A stretch of DNA of 64,000 nt, from assembly GCA_016717005.1 (NCBI GenBank), contig JADJUF010000001.1, forward strand, positions 1 through 64,000. Reading direction: 5' to 3'. Shown piece by piece: positions 9,021 to 21,108 of this stretch (position 1 is the first letter of the stretch; each line of letters starts with the position of its first letter). The notes below the pieces were generated by a model. That model did no database searches. It had not been told where the DNA came from and saw only the letters and a list, made by a program, of their open reading frames with translations. Source of the DNA: Myxococcales bacterium. Its GTDB lineage: Bacteria > Myxococcota_A > Polyangia > Haliangiales > Haliangiaceae. Position numbers and translations under genes: made by a program.

Positions 9021-10003
9021 TCCTCGTCCGCCACGGTGTCGGCCGCGAGGCGCGCGGCGTCGGCGACGCTGACCCGGCCCGCCAGCACCGCGGCCAGCCC
9101 GCGCAAGAGCGGCATGCGCACCCGCGCGCGCTCGGCCAGGCGCAGCGCGGTCACCGCGGCGCGCGCGCCCTCGGTGGTGCGCGACGGCAGCGGCACGCCG
9201 CGCGCCAGCGCGCGCCCGAGCGCGTAGTCGGGATCGTCCTCGGCGCCGGCCCGGACCAGCAGGTTGCCGAGCCCGGCGAGCCCGGTGAAGGTCCGCGCGG
9301 CGCCGCCCATCGCCTCGATCAGCCGCGCCGCCTCGGCGCAGGCCCGCGTGATCAAGACCGCGCGCGGGCCGACGCCGACCCCGGCGCCGTCGGCCAGGCC
9401 CAGCGCGGCGGTGTACGCGCCGGCCAGGGCCGAGGCCAGCTCGACGCCGACGACGTCGTGCGAGCCGTACAGGCGCAGCGCCGGCGGCAGGTTGAGCAGG
9501 CGCCGGGCCTCGGTGACGACCTCGTCGAACGCCGACGCCACGACCATCGACGCGAACTGCCCGCCGGCGAGATCACGCGGCAGGGCCGGGCCGGCCAGCA
9601 CGCCCGCGCGCAGGACCGGCGTGGTCCGCTCGATCAGCTCGCTGACCCGGACGTCGTCGGGCGCGGCCAGCGCGCCGATCGCGTGGACGATCAGGTGGCT
9701 GCCGTCGACGACGCCGCCCAGCTCGGCCAGGCGCGCGCCGACGTCGGTCGAGGTCACCGCCACCACCAGGAACCGCGCCGCGGCCGCGAGCGCCCGGGCG
9801 TCGTCGACGACGCGCACGCTCGCCGGCACCTCGACGTCGGGCAGGCGCGGGCACCGGCGCGTCGTCGCGATCGCGGCCGCGACCGCGGGCGTCCGGGTGT
9901 AGAGCACGACCGCGCGCCCGGCCCGGGCCAGCGCGACCGCCAGCGCGGTGCCGAAGGTGCCGGCGCCGACGATGCCGACGGTGTCGCCCCGCGCCGCGGT
10001 CAC
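9017..10003 (-). CDS. GpsA-like protein lacking catalytic residues
   Basis: At 328 residues it has the length and fold pattern of NAD-dependent glycerol-3-phosphate dehydrogenase. The Rossmann motif GAGTFGTALA lies at the N-terminus, VAVTSTDV follows, and the substrate domain is recognisable (GVELASALAG, TFTGLAGLGNL). Compared by eye with E. coli GpsA, the key residues are gone: the Lys of ATKG is Ile (HAIG), the Lys of VKN is Ala (ALAG), the Asp of GLGDL is Asn, and the phosphate-binding SRNR motif is replaced by DPDYA. NAD binding may survive, but normal glycerol-3-phosphate chemistry looks unlikely. It overlaps the acyltransferase gene upstream by four bases, so it may regulate or partner phospholipid synthesis. 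A gpsA symbol would be misleading. Confidence 0.8.
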   Translation of the reverse strand: MTAARGDTVGIVGAGTFGTALAVALARAGRAVVLYTRTPAVAAAIATTRRCPRLPDVEVPASVRVVDDARALAAAARFLVVAVTSTDVGARLAELGGVVDGSHLIVHAIGALAAPDDVRVSELIERTTPVLRAGVLAGPALPRDLAGGQFASMVVASAFDEVVTEARRLLNLPPALRLYGSHDVVGVELASALAGAYTAALGLADGAGVGVGPRAVLITRACAEAARLIEAMGGAARTFTGLAGLGNLLVRAGAEDDPDYALGRALARGVPLPSRTTEGARAAVTALRLAERARVRMPLLRGLAAVLAGRVSVADAARLAADTVADEE

Positions 10004-11613
10004 GACCGCACCTCGACCGGCAGGTGCGCCAGGCGGTTCTGGTAGTAGTAGAGCAGCTTGACGTCGCCGATCCGCAGGTGATCGCCGCGGCGCTCGAGCA
10101 CCGGGTGGGCGTGGTAGCTGCCGAGCGCGCGCACGGCGTCGTCGAGCACGGCGCTGTCACCGGCGCTGGCGACGCGGTGGTGCACGCGCCCAGCCTCGGG
10201 GCGCGCCGCCAGGGCCGCGCGCAGCTCGCCGAGGCCGCGCACGACCTCGGCCACCGGCACCTCGCGCCCGGGCGGCAGCCGGGTCAGGCGGTAGATGTCA
10301 CGGGTGCCGGCGCTGACGCACAGCCGATCGAAGACCGCGCGCGCCACCACCGTGGTCGCGTGGAACACCGACTCGCGCGGGAACGCGGCCACCAGCCGGC
10401 GGCCCAGGAGCCGGGTGTACTCGGCGTCGCGCTGGTCGTCGCCGCGGTAGCCGCCGTCGGCGCCGACGAAGTAGCTGCGCAGATCGACCGGCCGGCCGCT
10501 GCGATCGAGCGAGCCGCCGTCGTCGTCGACGTCGTGGCCCAGCGGATCGAGCGGCCGGCCGAAGCGGATCACCACCGCGCCCTCGTGGACCAGCATCTTG
10601 CGCACGAACTCGATGATCCGGCCGATGCGCGAGAACTCGTCGTCGGTGATGATGTACCGGCTCTTGCCGGTCTCGGCCAGGTAGTCCTGGATCAGCGTCT
10701 CGGCCTCGAGCACCAGCCGGTAGTTGATCGTCGTCGGCACCACGTAGATGCGCTTGTGGGCGCCGCCGGCGGCGGCCAGGTTGCCGTAGGCCGTGACCGC
10801 GGTGCCGAGCAGGCCGAGCTTGAGGCTGGGCTCGATCACGTTCGAGCGGCAGCGGGTGCCGCCGGGGAAGAACAGCGAGTGGTAGCCGCTCTCGAGGAGG
10901 ACCGTCGAGTACTCCTTGAGGATCTCCTTGTACAGCTCGAACCGCAGCCGCCGATCGACGCGGTAGGCGCCGAGGTTGTGCATGAAGAACGAGATGAACG
11001 GGTTGGTGAACAGGTTCTTGCCGGCGCCGTAGGTCACCGGCGGCAGGCCCGCGCGCATCAGCGCGAGCCCGATCACCACCGAGTCCATGTTCGACGAGTG
11101 GGTCGGGGTCACGACCAGCGTGCCGCGCTCGGCCATCGCCCGCAGCAGCTCGAGCGGGCCCTCGACCTGGATCCGGCTGTCGAGCTCCGCCAGCAGCCCG
11201 CCGACGCCGCCGCGCAGGCTCTGCAGCGGCGAGAACAGGAACCCCAGCCCCGGCGTCAGCACCCTGGTCGCGAACCGGTACACCCGCGGGTCGAAGTTGC
11301 CGACGATGTCCTGGCCGTAGTGCGCGACCAGCGTGCGCAGCTCCGCCGCCAGGCCGGCGGTCGGCATGTTGCCCAGCCGCCCGGCGAGATCGCGCCAGCG
11401 GCTGGCGTCCTTGCCGCTGCCCTCGAGCCGGCGGATCTCGCTGACGCACACGTCGTTGACCACGTACTCGAGCGAGCCGTCGCCGCCCCGGCCGGCGCGC
11501 GCGGTGACGCGCTCGACGACGCGGCGCTCGACCTCGCGCAGCACGCGACCGCGATCGGCGTTGAACCCGTCGAGACGACTGCGGGCCTCGAGCACCGGCC
11601 GTTCGCTCGCCAT
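10000..11613 (-). CDS. Glycerolphosphate acyltransferase-like protein
   Basis: A 537-residue PlsC/PlsB-superfamily acyltransferase, expected to esterify a glycerolipid at the membrane. The catalytic HSSNMD (the HxxxxD motif) lies at 172-177. FFPGGTRCRS at 248-257 corresponds to the phosphate-binding FPEGTRSR block, with Gly for Glu. YVVPTTINYRLVLEAETLI matches the later conserved blocks. The N-terminal 130 residues and the C-terminal 150 are outside the catalytic core and give it a PlsB-like rather than short PlsC-like length. It is the first gene of a five-gene overlapping operon; TATGAA lies just before the ATG. The exact substrate (glycerol-3-phosphate, lysophosphatidate or other) cannot be told from the sequence. 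Confidence 0.82.
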   Translation of the reverse strand: MASERPVLEARSRLDGFNADRGRVLREVERRVVERVTARAGRGGDGSLEYVVNDVCVSEIRRLEGSGKDASRWRDLAGRLGNMPTAGLAAELRTLVAHYGQDIVGNFDPRVYRFATRVLTPGLGFLFSPLQSLRGGVGGLLAELDSRIQVEGPLELLRAMAERGTLVVTPTHSSNMDSVVIGLALMRAGLPPVTYGAGKNLFTNPFISFFMHNLGAYRVDRRLRFELYKEILKEYSTVLLESGYHSLFFPGGTRCRSNVIEPSLKLGLLGTAVTAYGNLAAAGGAHKRIYVVPTTINYRLVLEAETLIQDYLAETGKSRYIITDDEFSRIGRIIEFVRKMLVHEGAVVIRFGRPLDPLGHDVDDDGGSLDRSGRPVDLRSYFVGADGGYRGDDQRDAEYTRLLGRRLVAAFPRESVFHATTVVARAVFDRLCVSAGTRDIYRLTRLPPGREVPVAEVVRGLGELRAALAARPEAGRVHHRVASAGDSAVLDDAVRALGSYHAHPVLERRGDHLRIGDVKLLYYYQNRLAHLPVEVRS

Positions 11614-11878
11614 GCCCGTTCATACCATCGCGGCCCTGGCGCCGGCCGGATCCGGGCTGGCGCAATTTCCGGCCAGGGCCCTCGCCTCCCGCGACGACCA
11701 TGATAAGGTCGCCCCACGCGCCGCGCTCGTGCTGGGTACGAGCGAGGCGACGGATCGACTGCCGGAGCTGCGGCGGAGATCCCGACCACTCGACGGACCA
11801 TGGACCTGCCATGGCGGGAGTGGGGCGCGGCTCGGCCGGACTGCTGGCCTGGGCCGACCCAAGTGAGGCCAGTCATCG

Positions 11879-15545
<3,667 letters not shown>

Positions 15546-15572
15546 CCGCTGGTCCCCGCCCGCCCAGCGCGG

Positions 15573-15578
15573 TACGGT
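15573..15578 (+). promoter_or_regulatory. Putative -10 element (TACGGT), leaderless type
   Basis: TACGGT ends seven bases before the ATG at 15586. The only -35 candidate, TGGTCC at 15550, is weak. Confidence 0.45.
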
Positions 15579-15585
15579 CCCTCCC

Positions 15586-16071
15586 ATGCTCTCGGAGCTC
15601 GGCACCATGCGCGTGCGCTCGCGGTCGGCGACCCGGCTCGTGCTGTCGATGGGCCGGCTCACCACCACGCTCGGCTGGATCGGCCTGGCGTCGAGCCTGA
15701 TCGCCGCGTTCGCGCTTGCGCCGATCTCGCGCTGGCTGGCCGGCGCCGCCTGCGTCGTGGCTGCGGCGGCGTGGCTGGTGGCCAGCGCCCGCCATCGGCT
15801 CGAGTTCGATCGCGACGACGGCGTGCTCCGGATCGATCGCCGCATCGGCGGGCTCGGCACCCACGCGGTGATCCCGCTGTTCCACCTGCGCGCGGTCGTG
15901 GTGCGCAGCCGCGGCGAGGGCCGCGGGTTCGTGGCCGTGCTCGAGCGCCGCGCTGGCGGCACGATCGTCATCGACACCAGCGACCGCGCGGCGCCGCTGT
16001 ACCGGCTGGTGCGCTCGATCGCCGACGTGACCGACCTGCGCCTGGTCTACGACGCCACCTGGGCGTCCTGA
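15586..16071 (+). CDS. Small membrane protein with PH-like domain
   Basis: 161 residues of unknown function. Two hydrophobic segments (about 29-46 and 51-66) are joined by a short loop. A soluble C-terminal domain follows, with HRLEFDRDDGVLRIDRRIGG, VIPLFHLRAVVVRS and AVLERRAGGTIVIDTS. This order, two helices then a compact beta domain, resembles small bacterial PH-domain membrane proteins and the protein at 4280-4852. An internal ATG at 15607 is a possible alternative start, but the first ATG has the TANNNT signal at the right distance. It is separated from the next gene by a new promoter-like hexamer, so it is probably transcribed alone. Confidence 0.6.
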   Translation: MLSELGTMRVRSRSATRLVLSMGRLTTTLGWIGLASSLIAAFALAPISRWLAGAACVVAAAAWLVASARHRLEFDRDDGVLRIDRRIGGLGTHAVIPLFHLRAVVVRSRGEGRGFVAVLERRAGGTIVIDTSDRAAPLYRLVRSIADVTDLRLVYDATWAS

Positions 16072-16128
16072 CGCCGCCCGTCCCGATCTCGACCGCGCCG
16101 CGCCGTTCCGGTGGCGCCTGGGCCGGTG

Positions 16129-16134
16129 TAGCCT
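16129..16134 (+). promoter_or_regulatory. Putative -10 element (TAGCCT), leaderless type
   Basis: TAGCCT ends seven bases before the ATG at 16142. The -35 region is not convincing. Confidence 0.45.
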
Positions 16135-16141
16135 GCCGCCG

Positions 16142-16765
16142 ATGCGCACCGCCTTGGTCCTGGTCGTGGCACTCGCCGGATGTGGCTCCAAGAAGCCCGC
16201 GCCGCCCCCTGAGGAGGACGAGGGTCCTCGCGGCACCCTGGTCGGCATCGATCCCGATCGATGGAGCTGCGAGGTCGTCGCGACGATCGCCGCGGTGGGA
16301 GAGGTCCTGGCCGGCCCGGTGCGGCAGGTCGAGGGCTCGATGGCGCCGCCGCGCGGCGTGCCGAGGCCGTGCAACTACATCCTCGAGAGCACGCCGACGC
16401 CCGAGGCCTGGACCTGGGATCTCGACTGCCGCAAGGGCGCGCTGCGCACCGCCGAGACGCTGTGGCAGCAGTACACGGCCCAGAACGAGGCCCTGGTGGC
16501 GGCCGTGTCCGACGCGGCCGAGGCCGAGCGCAAGGACGACGCCGGCGTGATCCACGCCCCGCCGACGCCGGCGCAGGAGGTCGCGGTCGGCGCCAAGGGG
16601 CTCGACCACAACGGCCAGGCGGTGCTGTTCGTCGACGACGACACCCCGTGCTACGGCCGCATCGTCGGGCCCGATCCGGCGCGGCGCCTGGCCCTGGCGC
16701 AGCTGATCGCCGGCAACCTCCGTCCCTCCACCGCGCCGATGGAACCGCGCGCGGCCGGGAAGTAG
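16142..16765 (+). CDS. Lipoprotein of unknown function
   Basis: 207 residues. The signal ends LALAGC-like (VALAGC), a clear lipobox, followed by an acidic Pro/Glu linker (PPPEEDEG). The folded part contains four Cys (DRWSCEVV, RPCNYILE, LDCRKGAL, TPCYGRIV) that could form two disulphides in the periplasm. A central helix (LWQQYTAQNEALVAAVSDAA) is the most regular segment. No family was recognised. It precedes the M16 peptidase pair by 27 bases and may be co-transcribed with it, but there is no overlap and no shared motif that would name a role. Confidence 0.65.
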   Translation: MRTALVLVVALAGCGSKKPAPPPEEDEGPRGTLVGIDPDRWSCEVVATIAAVGEVLAGPVRQVEGSMAPPRGVPRPCNYILESTPTPEAWTWDLDCRKGALRTAETLWQQYTAQNEALVAAVSDAAEAERKDDAGVIHAPPTPAQEVAVGAKGLDHNGQAVLFVDDDTPCYGRIVGPDPARRLALAQLIAGNLRPSTAPMEPRAAGK

Positions 16766-16792
16766 TCCCCCCTCACCTCAGGTTCTCCACCC

Positions 16793-18175
16793 ATGCGAAC
16801 GCTCCTCCCCTGCGCGATCGCGGTCGCGTTGACCGCGGCCCCGGCCGCCGCCGATCTGAAGGTCGAGGAGCCCGCGCCGCGGCTGCCGATCGTGCACTAC
16901 CGCCTGGCCAACGGGCTCGAGGTCATCCTCCAGCCCGACCTCACGGTCACCAGCGCGATGGTCGAGGTCTGGTACCACGTCGGCAGCAAGGACGAGGTCG
17001 TCGGCAAGACCGGCTTCGCGCACCTGTTCGAGCACCTGATGTTCGAGGGCTCGAAGCACGTCGGCGAGGGCGCGTTCGACGTGCTGCTCGAGAGCGCCGG
17101 CGGCTGGAACAACGGCACCACCAACAACGATCGCACCAACTACTTCGAGCAGGTGCCGGGCAACCAGCTGCCGCTGGCGCTGTGGCTCGAGGCCGATCGC
17201 ATGGCCGGGCTGTGGGACGCGATGAACGCCGACGTGCTCACCAACCAGCGCGACGTGGTCAAGAACGAGCGCCGGCAGAGCTACGAGAACCGGCCCTACG
17301 GCCGCGCCAGCCTGCTGATCACCCAGGCGCTGTGGCCCAAGGGCCACGGCAACTGGAACCTGACGATCGGGACGATGGCGGATCTCGACGCCGCCAGCCT
17401 CGCCGACGTCGAGGCGTTCTGGCGCACGTACTACCGGCCGTCGAACGCGACCTTGCTGGTGGCCGGGCGCTTCGACGTCGCCACCACCCGCGCCCAGATC
17501 GACCAGCTGTTCGGGTGGATGCCGACCCTGCCGGCGCCGCCCCGGCGCACGCTCGACGCGCCGGTGACGCCGCTGCCGCAGCCGATCGCGCTCGCGACCA
17601 CCGATCGGGTCGCGGTGCCCAAGGTGATCGTGACGATGCGGGCGCCCGAGGCCAACGGCCCGGGCCTGACCGATCTCGAGGTCGCGGCGCAGATCCTCGG
17701 CGGCGGCAAGACCAGCCGCCTCTACAAGCGCCTGGTCTGGAAGGACCGCCTCGCCACCGACGTCTACGCCTCCGTCAACCCGCAGTTCCTCGGCAGCGAG
17801 TTCGAGATCGCCGCGACCGCGCGCCCGGGCGTCACCGCCGCGCAGCTCCAGGCCGCGCTCGCCGACGAGCTGCGCGCGTTCACGGCGGCGCCGCCGACCG
17901 CGGCCGAGGTCGAGCGGGCCCGGCGCGTGCTCGAGGTCAGCCTGCTGTCGACCCTCGAGAACCTGGCCAGCCGGATCAACCAGCTCGCCGACTGGGCCGC
18001 CTACACCGGCGATCCCGATCACCTCGACGAGGTCCAGGCCGAGCTGGCCGCGGTCACGCCGGCGTCGGTCGCGGCCGCCGCGGGCCAGTGGCTGCGGCTC
18101 GAGGCCGCGGTGACGATGGTGGTCACGCCCGAGCCGACCGCGCCGACCACGCCGGCGACCGGAGGGGTCAAGTGA
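16793..18175 (+). CDS. M16-family zinc peptidase, active subunit
   Basis: 460 residues with a cleavable signal ending AAPAAA, so exported. The inverted zinc motif HLFEH in GFAHLFEHLMFEG near residue 77 and a downstream Glu in VVKNERRQSYEN supply the three metal ligands of pitrilysin-type peptidases. A second half (LGGGKTSRLYKRLVWK) matches the C-terminal M16 domain. The next gene, overlapping by four bases, encodes an M16 protein without the zinc motif, so the two very likely form a heterodimer with one catalytic and one substrate-holding chain, as known for several bacterial M16B pairs. Substrates are probably small peptides or unfolded proteins in the periplasm. Confidence 0.9.
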   Translation: MRTLLPCAIAVALTAAPAAADLKVEEPAPRLPIVHYRLANGLEVILQPDLTVTSAMVEVWYHVGSKDEVVGKTGFAHLFEHLMFEGSKHVGEGAFDVLLESAGGWNNGTTNNDRTNYFEQVPGNQLPLALWLEADRMAGLWDAMNADVLTNQRDVVKNERRQSYENRPYGRASLLITQALWPKGHGNWNLTIGTMADLDAASLADVEAFWRTYYRPSNATLLVAGRFDVATTRAQIDQLFGWMPTLPAPPRRTLDAPVTPLPQPIALATTDRVAVPKVIVTMRAPEANGPGLTDLEVAAQILGGGKTSRLYKRLVWKDRLATDVYASVNPQFLGSEFEIAATARPGVTAAQLQAALADELRAFTAAPPTAAEVERARRVLEVSLLSTLENLASRINQLADWAAYTGDPDHLDEVQAELAAVTPASVAAAAGQWLRLEAAVTMVVTPEPTAPTTPATGGVK

Positions 18176-19683
18176 CCCGCGCCGCCGTCATCGCCGCGGT
18201 CCTGCTCGGCGCGTGCTGCCCGACGCCGCCCCGGGCGACCGGACCGGTCGTCACCGCGCCGCCGCCGCCGCCCCCGCCCGACGATCCCGGGCCGCCGGCC
18301 CCGCCGCCGCTGGCCTGGGACGCGGCGGGGATCGACTGGACCACGCCGCCCGACGCGTGGCCCGAGGTCGCCTTCACGCCGCCGATCCCGACGGAGTTCA
18401 CGCTGCGCAACGGCGCCCGGGTGCTGGTGGTCGAGAACCATCGCCTGCCGCTGGTGAGCGTGCGCGTCGCGATCGCCGCGGCCGGCAGCCGCGCCGACGG
18501 CGCCAAGGCCGGGCTGGCCGCGCTGACCGCCGACCTGCTCGACGAGGGCGCCGGCGCCCGCACCGCGCTCGAGCTGCCCGAGGAGCTCGAGCGGCTGGGC
18601 GCGAGCCTGACCGTCGGCGCCGGCCTCGACTACGCCCAGGTCTCGCTCGACGCGATGGCGGCGACCCTGCCCGAGGCGCTGGCGCTGACCGCCGACGTGC
18701 TGATGCGGCCGCGCCTGACCGCCGACGACTTCGGCCGCGTCAAGGCCGAGCGCCTCGCCGACCTGGCGCTCCGGGGCGACCAGCCGACCACGATCGCGCG
18801 GCTGGTGTTCGCGCGCGCGGTCTTCGGCGGGCACCCCTACGCCGCCCCCACCGACGGCTACGCCACCACCGTCGGGGCGCTGCAGCCGGCCGACGCGAAG
18901 AAGTTCTTCCGCGCGCACTACGGCCCCAGCGCCGCCACGATCGTCGTCGTCGGCGACGTCACGGTCGCCGACGCCCGCGCGGTGCTCGAGCGCACGCTCG
19001 GCGGCTGGAGGCAGCCGGTCGCGATCGCCAAGGCGCCGCCCGCGCCGGTCGCGCGCGCGCCGCAGCTGGTGTTCGTCGATCGCCCCGACGCGCCCCAGAG
19101 CGTGGTCGTGCTCGGCCGGCTCGGCCCCGACGTGGGCGATCCGGCGCTGGCCGCCGACGAGGTCATCAACACCGCGATCGGCGGCAGCTTCGCGTCGCGC
19201 CTCAACACCCTGCTGCGCGAGCAGAAGGGCTACACCTACGGCATCGGCTCGCAGTTCAACCGCGCGCAGTGGGCGGGCTCGTGGCGGGTGTTCTCGCAGG
19301 TGCGCAGCGACGTGACGGTGCCGGCCATCAAGGACGCGCTCGCGATCGTCACCGACGCCGGGACCACGCCCCTGCCCGCGGCCGAGCTCGCCAAGGCCCA
19401 GGCGCTGATCATCCGGGGCCTCCCGCAGGACTTCGAGACCAACGCCCAGATCGCCAGCGCGTACACCAACGCCGCGCTCGACGGCCGCCCGCTCACGTAC
19501 TTCCGCGACCTGCCCGGGCAGGTGAGCGCGGTCACCGCCGAGCAGGCCCGCGCCGGCGCCGCGGCGGCCTGGCGCGATCTGACGATCGTCGTCGTCGGCG
19601 ACTGGGCGGCGATCGGCGCCGAGCTGGCGACGCTGGGCCTGCCGATCGTCCGTTACGACGTCGACGGCAACCCGACGAAGTGA
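18172..19683 (+). CDS. M16-family partner subunit without zinc site
   Basis: 503 residues from a GTG that overlaps the previous stop. The signal ends LLGAC, a lipobox, then a Pro-rich linker of about 40 residues. The M16 fold starts at FTLRNGARVLVVENHRLPLV. Where HxxEH is expected there is LTADLLDEG, so no zinc binding. The C-terminal domain retains the Arg/Tyr pair region LLREQKGYTYGIGSQF, which in active pairs contacts substrate bound by the other chain. Lipidation would tether the heterodimer to a membrane, while the active subunit is free. It overlaps the MATE gene downstream in the same way. Confidence 0.87.
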   Translation: MTRAAVIAAVLLGACCPTPPRATGPVVTAPPPPPPPDDPGPPAPPPLAWDAAGIDWTTPPDAWPEVAFTPPIPTEFTLRNGARVLVVENHRLPLVSVRVAIAAAGSRADGAKAGLAALTADLLDEGAGARTALELPEELERLGASLTVGAGLDYAQVSLDAMAATLPEALALTADVLMRPRLTADDFGRVKAERLADLALRGDQPTTIARLVFARAVFGGHPYAAPTDGYATTVGALQPADAKKFFRAHYGPSAATIVVVGDVTVADARAVLERTLGGWRQPVAIAKAPPAPVARAPQLVFVDRPDAPQSVVVLGRLGPDVGDPALAADEVINTAIGGSFASRLNTLLREQKGYTYGIGSQFNRAQWAGSWRVFSQVRSDVTVPAIKDALAIVTDAGTTPLPAAELAKAQALIIRGLPQDFETNAQIASAYTNAALDGRPLTYFRDLPGQVSAVTAEQARAGAAAAWRDLTIVVVGDWAAIGAELATLGLPIVRYDVDGNPTK

Positions 19684-21074
19684 CCGCCGCCGCGGCCGTG
19701 CCCGCCCCGAGCGCCCGCGTCGAGCTGGCGGCCCAGGCGCGGCTGGCGACGCCGCTGGCGGCGCAGCAGGTCGGCATGGTCGTGATGGGCGTGGTCGACA
19801 CCGCGCTGCTCGGCCACCACGGCGCCGCGGCGATGGCCGGCGCCGGCATCGCCACCGGCCTGGTGTTCGCGCTGTCGTGCATCGGCACCGGCGTGATCAT
19901 GGGCCTCGATCCGCTGATCGCCCAGGCCATCGGCGCCGGCGACGCCGCGCGCACGCCGGGGCTGCTGGCGGCCGGGCTGCGGGTGGCGGTGCGGCTGGGC
20001 CTGCTCTTGACGCTGGTCGTGCTGGCGACGCCGCTCGTGCTCGACCTCGCGGGCGTCGAGCGCGACGTCGCCGAGGCCGCGCGCGTCTACGTGTTCGCGC
20101 GCTCGATCGGGATCATCCCGGCGCTGGTGCAGGTCGCGCTGCGCGCGTTCCTGCAGGCCCACGGCGTCACGCGCCCGATGGTGGTCGCCGCCGTGGTCGG
20201 CAACGTCGTCAACGCGCTGCTCGACTGGATCCTGATCTTCGGCGACGCCGGCCTGGCCGACCTGGGCCTGCCGGCGATCGGCCTGCCGGCGATGGGCGTC
20301 CTGGGCGCCGCGCTCGCGACCACCGCGGTCACGCTGGCGATGCTGGCGATCTACGCCGGCAGCACCCGCGCGGTGCTGCGCGCGCTGCCGGGGGCGCCGC
20401 CCGACACCGACCCGGTCGCGACCGAGCGCGCGATCGTCCGGGTCGGCCTGCCGATCGGCCTGCAGCTGTTCGCCGAGGTCGGCGCGTTCGCGCTGGCCGC
20501 GGTGCTGGCCGGGCGCCTGGGCACGGTGCCGGCGGCCGCGCACCAGGTCGCGATCCAGCTCGCCAGCGTGCCGTTCGCGATCTCGCTCGGCATCGGCGCC
20601 GCCGCCGCGACCCGGGTCGGCCTCGCGGTCGGCGCCGGCGATCGCGCCTGGGCCCGACGCGCGGCGCTCGTGTCGCTCGGGCTCGGCGCGCTGGTGATGT
20701 CGACGTCGGCGCTGGCGTTCGTGCTCGCGCCCGAGCTGCTGGCGGCCGGGTTCGGCGATCGGGCCGAGGTCACCGCGACCGCCGCGACGCTGATCCAGAT
20801 CGCCGCGGTGTTCCAGCTGTCCGACGGCGCCCAGGCGATCGCGTCGGGCGCGCTGCGCGGCGCCGGCGACACCCGGGCCGCGTTCGTCGCCAACGTGATC
20901 GGCCACTACGCGGTCGGGCTGCCGATCGCGCTGGTCGCCGCGTTCACGCTCGCGCGCGGCGCCGCCGGCCTGTGGTGGGGGCTGACCGCCGGGCTCACCG
21001 GCACCGCGATCGTGCTGGTGGCGCGGCTGGCGTGGCTGACGGCACGACCGATCGCGCGCGCCGCGCTTCGCTGA
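19680..21074 (+). CDS. MATE-family efflux transporter
   Basis: 464 residues from a GTG overlapping the upstream stop (GTGA). The sequence is almost all hydrophobic segments, consistent with twelve helices in two similar halves. The first half has VGMVVMGVVDTALLGHHGAAA and later FLQAHGVTRPMVVAAVVGN, typical MATE motifs (MDTVMLG, LQG..RT.P). The second half has VGLPIGLQLFAEVGAFALAA and LRGAGDTRAA, the matching halves. Family members export drugs, dyes or natural products in exchange for Na+ or H+. It is the last gene of the M16 operon, so it could move a peptide or cofactor linked to those enzymes, but this is speculation. Confidence 0.9.
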   Translation: MTAAAAVPAPSARVELAAQARLATPLAAQQVGMVVMGVVDTALLGHHGAAAMAGAGIATGLVFALSCIGTGVIMGLDPLIAQAIGAGDAARTPGLLAAGLRVAVRLGLLLTLVVLATPLVLDLAGVERDVAEAARVYVFARSIGIIPALVQVALRAFLQAHGVTRPMVVAAVVGNVVNALLDWILIFGDAGLADLGLPAIGLPAMGVLGAALATTAVTLAMLAIYAGSTRAVLRALPGAPPDTDPVATERAIVRVGLPIGLQLFAEVGAFALAAVLAGRLGTVPAAAHQVAIQLASVPFAISLGIGAAAATRVGLAVGAGDRAWARRAALVSLGLGALVMSTSALAFVLAPELLAAGFGDRAEVTATAATLIQIAAVFQLSDGAQAIASGALRGAGDTRAAFVANVIGHYAVGLPIALVAAFTLARGAAGLWWGLTAGLTGTAIVLVARLAWLTARPIARAALR

Positions 21075-21093
21075 TCCTCGACCGCCTGGGTTC

Positions 21094-21099
21094 TGTTAT
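21094..21099 (+). promoter_or_regulatory. Putative -10 element (TGTTAT)
   Basis: TGTTAT ends nine bases before the ATG at 21109. The stretch GCGAGGG between them could also serve as a ribosome site if transcription starts further upstream. Confidence 0.35.
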
Positions 21100-21108
21100 G
21101 AGCGAGGG

